Part shown: positions 8,960-18,708 of the stretch, one piece after another
How the letters are laid out: every line of letters starts with the position of its first letter
How positions within the stretch are numbered: position 1 is the stretch's first letter
Source of the DNA: Pomphorhynchus laevis
Taxonomy: Eukaryota; Acanthocephala; Palaeacanthocephala; Echinorhynchida; Pomphorhynchidae
Length of the DNA stretch: 64,000 bases
Assembly (NCBI GenBank): GCA_012934845.2
Contig: WNNJ02001657.1
Location: forward strand, 19,508-83,507
Reading direction: 5' to 3'
The notes under the pieces: model-generated
The model's database searches: none
What the model saw: the letters and a program-made list of their open reading frames with translations, nothing else
What the model was told of the DNA's origin: nothing
Translations under genes and position numbers: made by a program

Positions 8960-10330
8960 GAATTATGTATCTACAGAAAAGGTCGTATAGATAAAAAATG
9001 CTAGATTACAAGGTCTTACAAGAGTAGTTACTAGACAAATAAAATAGCTTACAGTGAATAGCTAGCAACTTGATAGTAGACACTATGATATTTTTTGTAT
9101 ATGTATTTATTGATTTGTATTTATTATTACAAGATATTGAATTTATGCTGCTCTGTCTGATTAATGCAAAGGTACTAAAATGAAAAATCAGCGTGGCATA
9201 AATGCGAGCCCCTCGAATCCATTCACATGTTCATCTCACTTTAAATTCTTATCAGCATAGGCGGTGACAATTTTATCTGTCAGACAATTCTAAATATTGA
9301 AAACCGGGTTGGACAACCGTGTATTGATTTTGTTTAATCAAACAGTCTGCTTATGAATGGACAGCTAATGACCTCTTGACATACTCTTTTTTAAAGATGA
9401 AGTGATCAAAGAAATGTATTACCTTGTTGCGTATGATAAACTACGTACGAATAATGTTAAGATGCAATTCCTAAACCTGCAAGGCTGCACATCAAGATAC
9501 ATTATACAATTTTCGTACAAGCTCATTATATCATAACACATTTTAGAGGCACGCCGGGGAACGTTATCTCAAAGAGAAATCTCGTGTTTTGTCATAAAAC
9601 GCCTGTATGTATATATAATAATCAAACAGACATGTATCTTTTTTTATACAATATTCAAGGTGCGGCTCAACTAAATAATTATACAAAATCTTGAAAATTT
9701 GTGCACTTATTTTCGCCAATCTTTTTAATATAATATAATGAACGGTTAGCTTTCCAACGTGCTAGCACGTTATTATATCTAGTTATCAATTTAGAATTAA
9801 TCATGATTCCAAGATAACGCTGTTATTTTATTTTTTAAGCCTCCGTAACCGATATTATATGTTAAAGTCCAATTATGTTTTAATGTTCACGTCGTGTTTA
9901 TTTCGGTGTATTCCGCATTAAGCCATTTGATTTGATCAATTCAAAAGTAATATCTAGATTACACTGTAGAGATATAGAAAGCCATATACATCTCGTACAA
10001 CTGTCTACATTTTCAAATCATTAGCAAACGCAAGACTAGTCGTATTCTTCAAACGAATAAAAAGATCATTTAAATAAATTAAATAGTAAATGTTCTAAAA
10101 CAGATCAATGTGAAACCCGAGTTTTATAGTTCTAACCGAAGAAAAATAACGGTTTGCAAGAATTTGGAATGTACGATCAATTAGAAATGCATTTATCCAA
10201 CGACATATTAGATCATGAAGTTCAAAAAGTGATAAAAATGAAATATACGGCTACAAATAAGGCCTTACGCCTATTGACGAAAATTACTTTTAATATAATA
10301 TTAATTAGAGAAGCTTCTAATTCATAATGT
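8960..10330 (-). pseudogene. Decayed Jockey/CR1-like RT (minus strand)
   Basis: No long frame survives, but the minus strand shows ordered RT landmarks: ICRWINAFLIDRTFQILANR near 10170, LIYLNDLF and LAFANDLKM near 10030 (Y-A-D-D region with the first D as N), RYLGIMINS near 9800 (primer-grip region), and a thumb-like stretch with LYKK near 9640. The spacing matches family A-type RTs. Stops and shifts are frequent throughout, so this is an old copy. Exact ends are uncertain. Confidence 0.5.
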
Positions 10331-10915
10331 GGATGGTGCTAGAAATTATACGTAGAATAATTTCTTTCGTGTTACATTTATGAACGATCATTTTTAATTA
10401 TATATATGATTACATTAAACAGGAAACTAAAATGTATTCTTATATTTCTTATATGCCATTTATCCTTCAAGAAATACATATCGACGCGATAAGCAAGCAC
10501 TAAACGTGGTATATATACTAGTCATTTAAAATGTTTTTATAAAAAACAAGCAGACACATGATGTAGATGAATTGTAATGCGAGACTAGTGAAACAAGTGA
10601 AAAATGAAACATTTCGATATTTTCATAAGTTAATGATTCATTGTTAAACAAAGATAATATCTCTACCGGAAAATACCAACGAGATAGCCGATGACAATGG
10701 TACTAAGGGTCTGTCACACCAAAGTGATCGCTAGTTGAAACAAAAACAAATTAATCATTTAGGTAAATACATTGTTTATACATCTTACAAATTAAATTTA
10801 AATAGATATATGTTCTAGGGCATGAGATGACTTAGTTGCAATAGAAAATAGTCCAACACAGTAATAAATTAATTAACAACGCATGTCAGTTTATTCTATT
10901 TATTCCGAGATTTCT
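10331..10915. other. A+T-rich interval, no feature recognised
   Basis: No open frame of note, RNA gene, or repeat shared with the rest of the window was recognised. It separates the minus-strand RT remnant from the endonuclease scrap to the left of Merlin. Confidence 0.5.
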
Positions 10916-11129
10916 TAAATCCAAACTCTAAATCTCAAAAAGTCTTCCAATTTTATCCTTCTTGGTGAATTCAATACTCCAAATACAACAGGGAATACCG
11001 CATTCACGACGATATTACAACGATCTAAACGACGATCTTACAACAATCTATACAACGTTTTAAATCATATTTTGGTATTTAGAGAGATATCATACATTCC
11101 AGATTACTCTGGGGTAAAGAATTCTTTTG
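10916..11129 (+). pseudogene. Family A endonuclease scrap
   Basis: Around 10938 the plus strand reads SSNFILLGEFNTPNTTGN. The same segment of A2 at 14985-15035 reads SSNFILFGDFNIQNITVN, so this is the catalytic G-D-F-N region of a second, independent endonuclease copy (D changed to E here). It ends at the left target duplication of Merlin (11122-11129). It is too short to place within a subfamily. Confidence 0.5.
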
Positions 11130-11623
11130 GGATATTTTCCGTTATACTGACTTTGTCGTAGCAAAATGAAAAAATGTGCTAAAATAGCGGAATTGTAAGT
11201 ACTCTTTCAACTGATGACAAATTTTTTTGGGAGAAACAAGCACAAATTTAAATATTTAAATTAAAAAAAAATAAATATTTAATTTTTTAAAATTTTAAAC
11301 GAATTGAAGTCGGAATGACTTTTAAATATATTTGTATTATGTGCATGAATTTCCGGTGTAATTGCTATCATTGTAAAGTTTTCCAATAAATGCACGAAAA
11401 TTATTCAACTTTCTTAATTTTTTCGAAAAAATAATTTGAATTTGAAAAATCTCAAAAATTTTAAATATAAATATACAACTTTTATTGCAGTACTGCAATT
11501 TGCATATTTATCATGATCTATAATCCAAAGCTTTAGTAATTTGAGATTTTCCACAAAGTTATTGAACATTTAATTTCAAAAACAATTTTTAAAATTCTTA
11601 GAAGATTTGATCGATCAATCGAT
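11130..11623 (+). repeat. Merlin left inverted arm
   Basis: This arm is complementary to 12803-13296 over its full 494 bp, with only scattered differences and no length change. It ends inside a GATCGATCAATCGAT block. The arm is non-coding and A+T-rich. Most Merlin copies have terminal repeats of only a few tens of bases, so the arm length is notable. Confidence 0.9.
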
Positions 11624-11922
11624 TACTATTGGGATTTATCGGGCATTGTCGTTTAAATTTCATATACATCAAATTCATCTTCCTAACATTGTTTATCACA
11701 TATATAATACAATCTTCAATCTCCTTTTGATATACCCCCTTCCTTCCATGTGATATGGTATATACGTGTAATCGATTTTCTATCAAACTTTGTAGATGTT
11801 CAAAAGTTTTAATACCTCTTTGTTATAATCTCTGTGAACATATTATTTTGTAAATTCGTAAATATTAGCAGATGTCTAGATATATAAACCTAAACTGGTT
11901 ACGCAGTAATATTATTACGGAA

Positions 11923-12811
11923 ATGGATGCGGTAAAATTCTTACAGACTCGTGAACTTATTCCAAGAGGTATGTCAAACGTTATATTAATAACATATATT
12001 CTAAAGATATTTTAGAAAAAATATGTCGTCGCAAGCATTCGATGAAACTGAGTAATCGAGGCGACCATATATATACTGGCGATGCCAAAAATCGCAGTGC
12101 AATGTTTCGCCATCCGTTCGTGAAGGAACTTGGTTTGAAGGAGCACGATTATCCCTATCCAAAACAATCGTATTTATATATTGTTGGTCGAAACAATTGA
12201 CGACAGTTCAATTCTGTGAAGAGGAATTGGATATCGATCATAATACAGCTGTCGATTATAATAATTACATGCGTGAGGCCTGTGCGGCTGAGATTTTGTG
12301 CAATCCTACCAAAATAGGGGGTAAGGATATGGTCGTCGAAATCGACGAAACTGTATTGGCACGCCGCAAATACAATAGGGGACGCGTTTTACCGCAGCAC
12401 TGGGTGTTTGGCGGCGTCTGCAAAGAGTCCTCCGATGTTTTTCTTTTTGCAGTGGATCAACGAAACTCCGAAACACTAAATGCTTGTATTAAGCAATGCA
12501 TTCTGCCAGGCTCAATAATCCATTCAGATCTTTGGAAAGGTTATTGTGGCGTGCAAAGCTTGGAAGGATACAGCTTTCAACACAGGAATGCCAATCATTC
12601 TGTTGAATTTGTGACTTCAGACGGAATCCACACGCAACAGATAGAGTCGACATGAAACCAGCTAAAATCTGGAAATATACGACGATGGGGTACACATCAA
12701 TCCATGATAGACTCATATCTTGTGCCATTTATTTGGCGTAGAAGGCACCGAAACGACAACAGTTTTGATGCTATTTTGCAATTCCTTAAAAATGTTAGAT
12801 TGATCGATTGA
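11923..12811 (+). pseudogene. Merlin (IS1016-like) DDE transposase, lightly broken
   Basis: The likely start is the ATG at 11923, giving MDAVKFLQTRELIPRE after removal of a probable 47-bp intron (11969-12015, GTATGT donor, TTTTAG acceptor). KICRRKHSMKLSNRGDH follows, a worn zinc-binding N-terminal region. A frameshift near 12165-12185 leads into YCWSKQLTTVQF and the catalytic domain: MVVEIDET (first D), IIHSDLWKGY (second D), and NHSVEFV then HTQQIEST (E). A TGA at 12653-12655 replaces the Trp expected after IEST, and the frame continues with NQLKSGNIRRWGTHQSM and FIWRRR to 12811. The DDE triad is present. It would cut and paste the element. Confidence 0.85.
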
Positions 12812-13296
12812 TCGATCAAATCTTCTAAGAATTTTAAAAATTGTTTTTGAAATTAAATGTTCAATAACTTTGTGGAAAATCTCAAATTACTAAAGCTTTG
12901 GATTATAGATCATGATAAATATGCAAATTGCAGTACTGCAATAAAAGTTGTATATTTATATTTAAAATTTTTGAGATTTTTCAAATTCAAATTATTTTTT
13001 CGAAAAAATTAAGAAAGTTGAATAATTTTCGTGCATTTATTGGAAAACTTTACAATGATAGCAATTACACCGGAAATTCATGCAAATAATACAAATATAT
13101 TTAAAAGTCATTCCGACTTCAATTCGTTTAAAATTTTAAAAAATTAAATATTTATTTTTTTTTAATTTAAATATTTAAATTTGTGCTTGTTTCTCCCAAA
13201 AAAATTTGTCATCAGTTGAAAGAGTACTTACAATTCCGCTATTTTAGCACATTTTTTCATTTTGCTACGACAAAGTCAGTATAACGGAAAAGATCC
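12803..13296 (-). repeat. Merlin right inverted arm
   Basis: This is the reverse complement of 11130-11623, with the same length. The transposase frame runs a few codons into its inner end (to 12811), so the arm encroaches on the gene. The outer end is CAGTATAACGGAAAAGATCC. Confidence 0.9.
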
Positions 13297-13304
13297 TTCC
13301 TTTG

Positions 13305-15045
13305 TTATAACTACTTACGAGCTACTTATTGAAAATGCAGTATTAAGTAGTCAATTGGACGTCCTAAAAAGTCTACCTCAAAGAAGATGGAGTATGATGC
13401 TGATTTTTCCTTTATCCAGCTGGAAGTTTTTAGTGACACTGATGATTGTGATGTTTGGACAGTACTGAATGTTAAATCGTCAAGCATGTCCAAGTATCGG
13501 AGTGGCAAATTCATCTGCGGCTTCTGCTGTGCCTTGGCCCACCTTAAAGAATCTCACCCAGTGCTATATCCAGGATTATCGGAGTCCGTTGTACCTGGCA
13601 ATGATGTTGCAACCATGACAATTTCTCTAGACGCCGATCCTAGATCTAATGAACATGACCAAGATAGACTTGCATTACCTGTAGCAAGAAGAGATAATGC
13701 TCATATTTCAACGAATTCGTGTACATCATGCGAGTGCAACATCCCTAATTACCCGGTGTCTAATCGGTCGAACTTGAGTAGGACATCCAATACTTACGCA
13801 AGAATTTTCTCGCTACATAGTCCCAACCGCTTTGTTAGACAAAATGGCAACCCTGAGCTTGTATTGGAATCTAACACTATTGCAATTGGACCTTGTGCTA
13901 CTAGCACGATCTATCCAAGTCCAACAACACGATCTACGCGCGCTGATGAGGCAACTTACCTAAACAAGTCTACGATTTCTGTCCCCCCGTTGAGTATAAT
14001 CGCTCCTGCGGAAAGTTATCCGGCACAGCAACCTGACAGGCTCGCACGTTCGAATAACATAAGAGGGACGTGGCGTAACCTAAACAGATTAAGATGCGTA
14101 ATTTTTGCTAATATCAACGAGTCCAAATCGATCATTTCCAAACCGTGTGCATGATGACGTTCTTTCAGTGAGAAAAATTTTGTCTAGTATTTTTCTAGAT
14201 GAATAGGAACATTTAGCAGCATCGTTGGAGGTATTGGTCCTACATAGAATTGGTAAAAAGTATGAGATTGGTAGAAATAGACTGATTCGATTAATCTGTG
14301 CTTCCAATGATCAAGCTAATCTCATCCTTAGTAAAACTTATAGATTAATGGGTAATTCTGTGCGAATATATAAAGATCTGTCAGTTGAGGAGCGCGAACA
14401 ACTATCTTTCGCTAAGAAAGAACTAAACGACAGCCGTTAGCAAGGTGAAAATGACCTCTGTATCCGAAGTTTTCAGGTGATCCGACGACGTTCATTTGTA
14501 TGTGGGGATAATCCTAAATATTCAAGGTGTATCGTCTTAGGAGACTTAATTCCATTCAATGGTATCCTGCATAAGACTTCAAAGAATAGTAGTAGACATC
14601 CCCTGAAAATTGCATGTTCTAACGTTCGCAGCTTAGTTTCGAAGTTTGATGAGTTTAGTTGTTATTTGTCTCACAGCAATATGTCGATTTTTGCAATTAC
14701 TGAAACTTGGCTACACAGTGGGATTAGTAATGCTTGTGTTGCCATCCCTGACTTTTCATTATTTAGAACAGACCGACATGATAAATGTAGAGGGTGGAGT
14801 TGCCTTTTACGTCGCTAACAGAATTATCGTACGGAACTCCATGTCATATTGCGTCGGACGAATGGAGTTACTTTCTTTAATGATAGAATCAGGTGACATC
14901 ACCATGACCATTTGTGTATGCTATCGTGCTCCACGCTAATCTTGTTTATCACCAAGTTTAATTGAGTATCTTACTGATCTCACAAAGTCGTCTAATTTTA
15001 TCCTCTTTGGTGACTTCAATATTCAAAATATAACAGTGAATATAT
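13305..15045 (+). pseudogene. Family A LINE copy A2: ORF1 and endonuclease start
   Basis: An open frame at 13387-14154 encodes an ORF1 related to that of A1: CDVWTVLNVKSSS then FICGFC matches the A1 zinc-finger Cys pattern, and CVIFANINES matches its middle region. A frameshift near 14150 leads to VLHRIGKKYEIGRNRLIRLI and IYKDLSVEEREQLSFAKKEL (to 14440). The endonuclease begins at about 14590 with PLKIACSNVRSLVSKFDEF, continues through AITETWLHSGI and ends at ILFGDFNIQNITVN near 15035, where C1 interrupts it. At least three frame breaks are visible. The copy continues at 18131. Confidence 0.75.
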
Positions 15046-15048
15046 AAC

Positions 15049-18023
15049 GTGAAACAAACGGCGAGTCATCCTTATCTATACGTAAAATCAATGGAAATTT
15101 TCACGTTGTACACACAAGACCAAAAATTCGATGGCGTCCCATCCCCCTTATCTTCTTCGCTAGTCGATCTCGCTCCTAAGCATACTTTTCGTCTTAGTCT
15201 ATTCAACACTCGCTCCATTCTTCATAAAGCTGATATGCTCCTTGATATCTTCGATCAATTATCTATCGATATTCTCTGCATTACCGAATCCTGTCATTGT
15301 GACTCCGACGATCTTGCTATTCGTCGTCTATGTCGCTCTGGTTGTTCTTTAGTTGAATCAGCTCGTCCAATTGCCTCTCATACATCTACTGCTTTTAACC
15401 ATGGCGGTATAGTTGCCATTGCTCGTCACCCAATGTCTTTACGTAAAATTAACGTTAACATCCGTTACACCTCGTTCGAATTACTCATATGCAGATTATC
15501 AACTCCTTTCCCTCTGGAACTTGTGATTGTATACCGTCCAGGTTCAGTTGCCCCCTCACGTATCTTCTTTAACGACCTTGCAGATCTTATGTCTCACTGT
15601 TCATTGTCTTATACTCCTTCTTTTGTTCTCGGTGACTTTAACATTCGTCTTGATCGCCCGTCTAACTCTGACTCTATCACTTTAACTAATCTTTTTTCTG
15701 ATTTTAACTATAAATTACTTTCAACAAGCCCAACTCATATTCTCGGCGGTGCTCTCGACATCATTGCTGTCCCTATCTGCTTCAATGACTATACTTCCTT
15801 GTCAATTACTGATCCCGGTTTGTCCGATCATTTCCTTGTCACTCTTACTCTTACTCGTCCCCATCCTCCTTCTCCGCCTCCACCAATATCCACACCAAGT
15901 CGACCCTGGAAACTTCTCGATATCCCTATTCTCTGCACAGCCTTACTCAATTCTTCACTCTTTTCACTTCCTCTTAACTATCTCTCTCCCGATGATCTCT
16001 GCATTCTGTTTGATTCTGAACTTATGTCGATCCTCATTAACCTTCTGCCTAGTCGACTCCGACGCTCTCAGCGCTTGCGCCATGCTCCCTGGTTCGATTC
16101 TGACTGTAGTCTTTCTAAGCGTCGACTCCGTCACTCTTTTCGTGTGTATAATCGCTTTCTTAAACGTTCTCCCAACTCACTCCCTACAAATCTCCGTGAT
16201 TCCTACTTTTCTCTACGCCGTTCACATCTTATTCTTATACGTACTAAACGTACTATCTTTTGGCGAAATCAACTCGAGTCATCTTCCAACTCTAAATCTC
16301 ATTGGAAAATCTTAAACTCAATTCTTTCACGATCATCTACTTGTAATATAAATCCTGATGAATTTTCTTCTTATCTACAAACTAAGCTATCTAATTTACT
16401 TTCCCTACTACCCATAGCCCCCTTGTACCCACTCTTCTCTTTAAATACTTCCCTCCCAGAACTATTCCACCTTCTTCCCGTTTCGTCTGATGAAGTTTCT
16501 TCGGTTCTGCTGTCATTACCTAATAAAACCTCTCCTTCTGACCCAATTCCCACTCACTTGCTTAAAAATATCTGCTCCTCTATCTCACCCTTCCTAACCA
16601 CATTGTTCAACTCGTCCATCCATAGCCGTACATTTCCTTCCATCTGGAAATGCGCCACTGTTCGTCCTCTCCTCAAAAAGCAATCTCTCGACTCCTCACT
16701 ACCATCTTCGTACCGTCCAATCTCACTTCTCCCAACCCTCTCTAAACTCCTTGAGCGTCTCGTTCTCAAGCAAGTTAATACATATCTCTTTTCCTCTAAC
16801 TTGTTTCCTCCCTTCCAAGCCGCTTTTCGCTCTAATCACTCTACTGAAATTGCCTGTCTTAAAGTTTATAATGACTTACTCATCTCGCGCGATCATAAAT
16901 TATGTAGTGTCATAGTTTCTCTTGATCTATCGTCTGCTTTTGACATCGTCGATCACTCGATTCTTCTACATCGCCTTCGTCATGATTATGGCTTCTCTTT
17001 ACCCACTGTATCATGGTTTTCTTCATATCTATCAAACCGTACATTTCGCGTATATTCTAACTCTTCTCTCTCCCATCCTTCATCCATCCCGACCGGTGTT
17101 CCACAAGGCTCCGTATTAGGCCCTATGGTTTCTCTCTTCTTCTCGGTGACTTGTCTTCGATTTCTCATAAATTTAACTTCCATGTTATGTAATATGCTGA
17201 TGACATTCTCATCTACGCTCACGCACCTGCTTATCGTATTCATGATCTTAGTGTTTCTGTTTCCAGCTGTCTTGTCTCAATTTCCAATCATCTTTCTTCC
17301 CTTCGCCTTTCTCTGAATCCTGATAAATCTAAAATTATGTGGATCCTACCTCGAAGCTTCGGCGTAGAACCTCCTTCCGTATCATTAAATTCTACAATTC
17401 TTCCTATCGTTGATAATCTCGTTTTCCTAGGCTTTCATTTCGACAACCGACTTTCACTTAAACCTTTCGTTAGTGATAAAGTACGCTCATCTACCTTGAT
17501 ACTCCGCAATCTCCGTCAAGTTCGTAGATTGATCGATTTCCCTTCTTGTATGACTCTCATATCTTCTCTTCTTTTCTCAAGACTTGATTACTGTCTTAGT
17601 CTATTTTCCAACTCACCTAAATCCACTCTTCTTCCTTTACAACGCATCATCAACGCTGCCGTCCGAGTTCTCCTCCGTCTTCGTCGTTTTGATCATACAT
17701 CCCACTATCTTGTTTCTCTTGATTGGCCTACCATTTATCGTCGTGTTCAAATTCGTATTCTTATCATTGCTTTTCGTCTTATAACTTCTCATACCCCTTA
17801 ATTTCTCAACCTTAATTTTCTCGACAATTCTCGTACTGTGTATTGTGCTCTGCGTTCCCGTAATTCCCTTCTTTTACATGTCCCAATCTACTCTACCTCT
17901 TTTGGCTTCCGCTCCTTCGTTGTGGCTGCTCCTCTCTTGTGGAATCAACTGCCTATTCATATCCGCCAATCAACATCTATGCCGTGCTTCAAACGCCAAA
18001 TCCAATTCCATTTCAACAATTAA
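15049..18023 (+). pseudogene. C1 endonuclease-reverse transcriptase, three breaks
   Basis: The frame is open from 15049 to about 17125. Endonuclease motifs are LFNTRSILHKADMLLDIF near residue 52, ITESCHCDSDD, VLGDFNIRLDRP near 195 and DPGLSDHFLVTL. RT motifs are YRPISLLPTLSKLLERLVL, SLDLSSAFDIVDHS near 624 and GVPQGSVLGP near 683. A one-base deletion just after that motif (compare C4 near 40575) shifts the frame. A TAA at 17190-17192 replaces Gln before YADD, and a TAA at 17799-17801 lies in the C-terminal region. The remaining frame ends with FKRQIQFHFNN at 18023. These L2-type proteins nick DNA and copy the element RNA. Confidence 0.85.
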
Positions 18024-18061
18024 CTAATTATCTGTGACTTTTGATGTTCTTTTTTGTTTGT

Positions 18062-18112
18062 TAGTGGTCATGTAAGCGTGCATTTTTCACGCATTTGCCA
18101 CGTTAAATAAAT
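18062..18112 (+). other. Family C 3'-terminal stem-loop (C1 copy)
   Basis: GTGGTCATGTAAGCGTG-CATTTTT-CACGCATTTGCCAC forms an inner 5-bp stem plus an outer GTGG/CCAC pairing, then AAATAAAT. The same structure ends every family C copy whose 3' end is present. In L2/CR1 elements such as the eel UnaL2, a 3' stem-loop is the RT recognition signal. Confidence 0.65.
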
Positions 18113-18130
18113 TATTGTATTATTACCATT

Positions 18131-18420
18131 CGAATGTCATCAAGGTGGATGCCATTTGGACATTAAATTATGGAACTTTCTCGTTGATGATCTATCTCTT
18201 ATACAACACGTAACTACGGCAACCAGGTTTATGGGACATAGTTCTTCCGCATTGGTACTGTTAGAAAGGAGGTTTAAAGAGGCAACATTTTGTATTTTAC
18301 TTTCAGCATTATTTCCGAACAACATTTTAAGTTTTGAAAACACTCAGTCGCACAACACAGCCAGCAAACGTTTACAGCACCGTTTACAGACCGCAAACGT
18401 TTACTAACTTTTGAAACTTT
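18131..18420 (+). pseudogene. A2 endonuclease, continued after C1
   Basis: The plus frame reads LWNFLVDDLSLIQHVTTATR then GHSSSALVLL. A1 has LLGLINSLALKQHVSQSTR then DSHSLLDLCL at the same position after its G-D-F-N motif. This confirms that one endonuclease was split by C1. Homology fades by about 18300; beyond it are two copies of AAACGTTTAC and no further coding match. Confidence 0.6.
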
Positions 18421-18503
18421 TTGGAGACTTTAGTGGATAAGGACAAAAGCCTAATAGTAATTAAACAAAGCCACTCGAGGAGTCTAGACTAAAGCCTAAT
18501 AGG

Positions 18504-18677
18504 GTAAGTGTTGTTTGTTCTGTTTTTTTTCTTTTCTTTTTATATATATACTCTTTTTTATATATGCTTTTTTTATATATACTTTTTTTATATACTTTTT
18601 TTTCATTTTATATATATACTTTTTTATATATAATACTTTTTTTATTTTTATATACTCCTTTTTTATTTATTTTTCAG
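18504..18677 (+). other. Intron-like segment with T-rich/TATA repeats before B1
   Basis: A good donor (AGG|GTAAGTG at 18504) and a good acceptor (pyrimidine tract then TTTTCAG at 18671-18677) bracket 174 bp of T-runs alternating with TATATA. B1 ORF1 starts 31 bp downstream at 18709. It could be a real 5'-UTR intron, a promoter-like TATA cluster, or coincidence in simple sequence. Confidence 0.35.
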
Positions 18678-18708
18678 TTATCTTACGTATATAAAATAAA
18701 GAAAACAC

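Larger units (their letters stand above)
11130..13296 (+). mobile_element. Merlin DNA transposon with 494-bp inverted arms
   Basis: This 2167-bp element begins GGATATTTTCCGTTATACTG and ends with the complement, one mismatch in the first 19 bases. It is flanked by TTCTTTTG (11122-11129) and TTCCTTTG (13297-13304), an 8-bp target duplication with one change. Merlin elements (IS1016/IS1595-related) make 8-9 bp duplications, and the internal gene is a Merlin-type DDE transposase. The inverted arms are unusually long at 494 bp each. The gene is lightly damaged, so the insertion is not very old. Confidence 0.9.
15046..18125 (+). mobile_element. L2-like LINE C1 inserted into A2
   Basis: This element is about 3.08 kb, with a single EN-RT protein, the family C 3' stem-loop and a TAAATAAATTATTGTATTATT tail. 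It interrupts the A2 endonuclease: homology to A resumes at 18131 directly after the tail. It is nearly complete at protein level compared with the 5'-truncated C4 and shares its subfamily (about identical over the RT). The target duplication is not clear by eye. Confidence 0.85.

Noticed and set aside
16371-16769. Minus-strand Arg/Glu-rich ORFs inside C1, and similar ones in C2 and C6
   Set aside because: They are antisense shadows of the Ser/Leu-rich family C protein and recur only because the sense gene is conserved.
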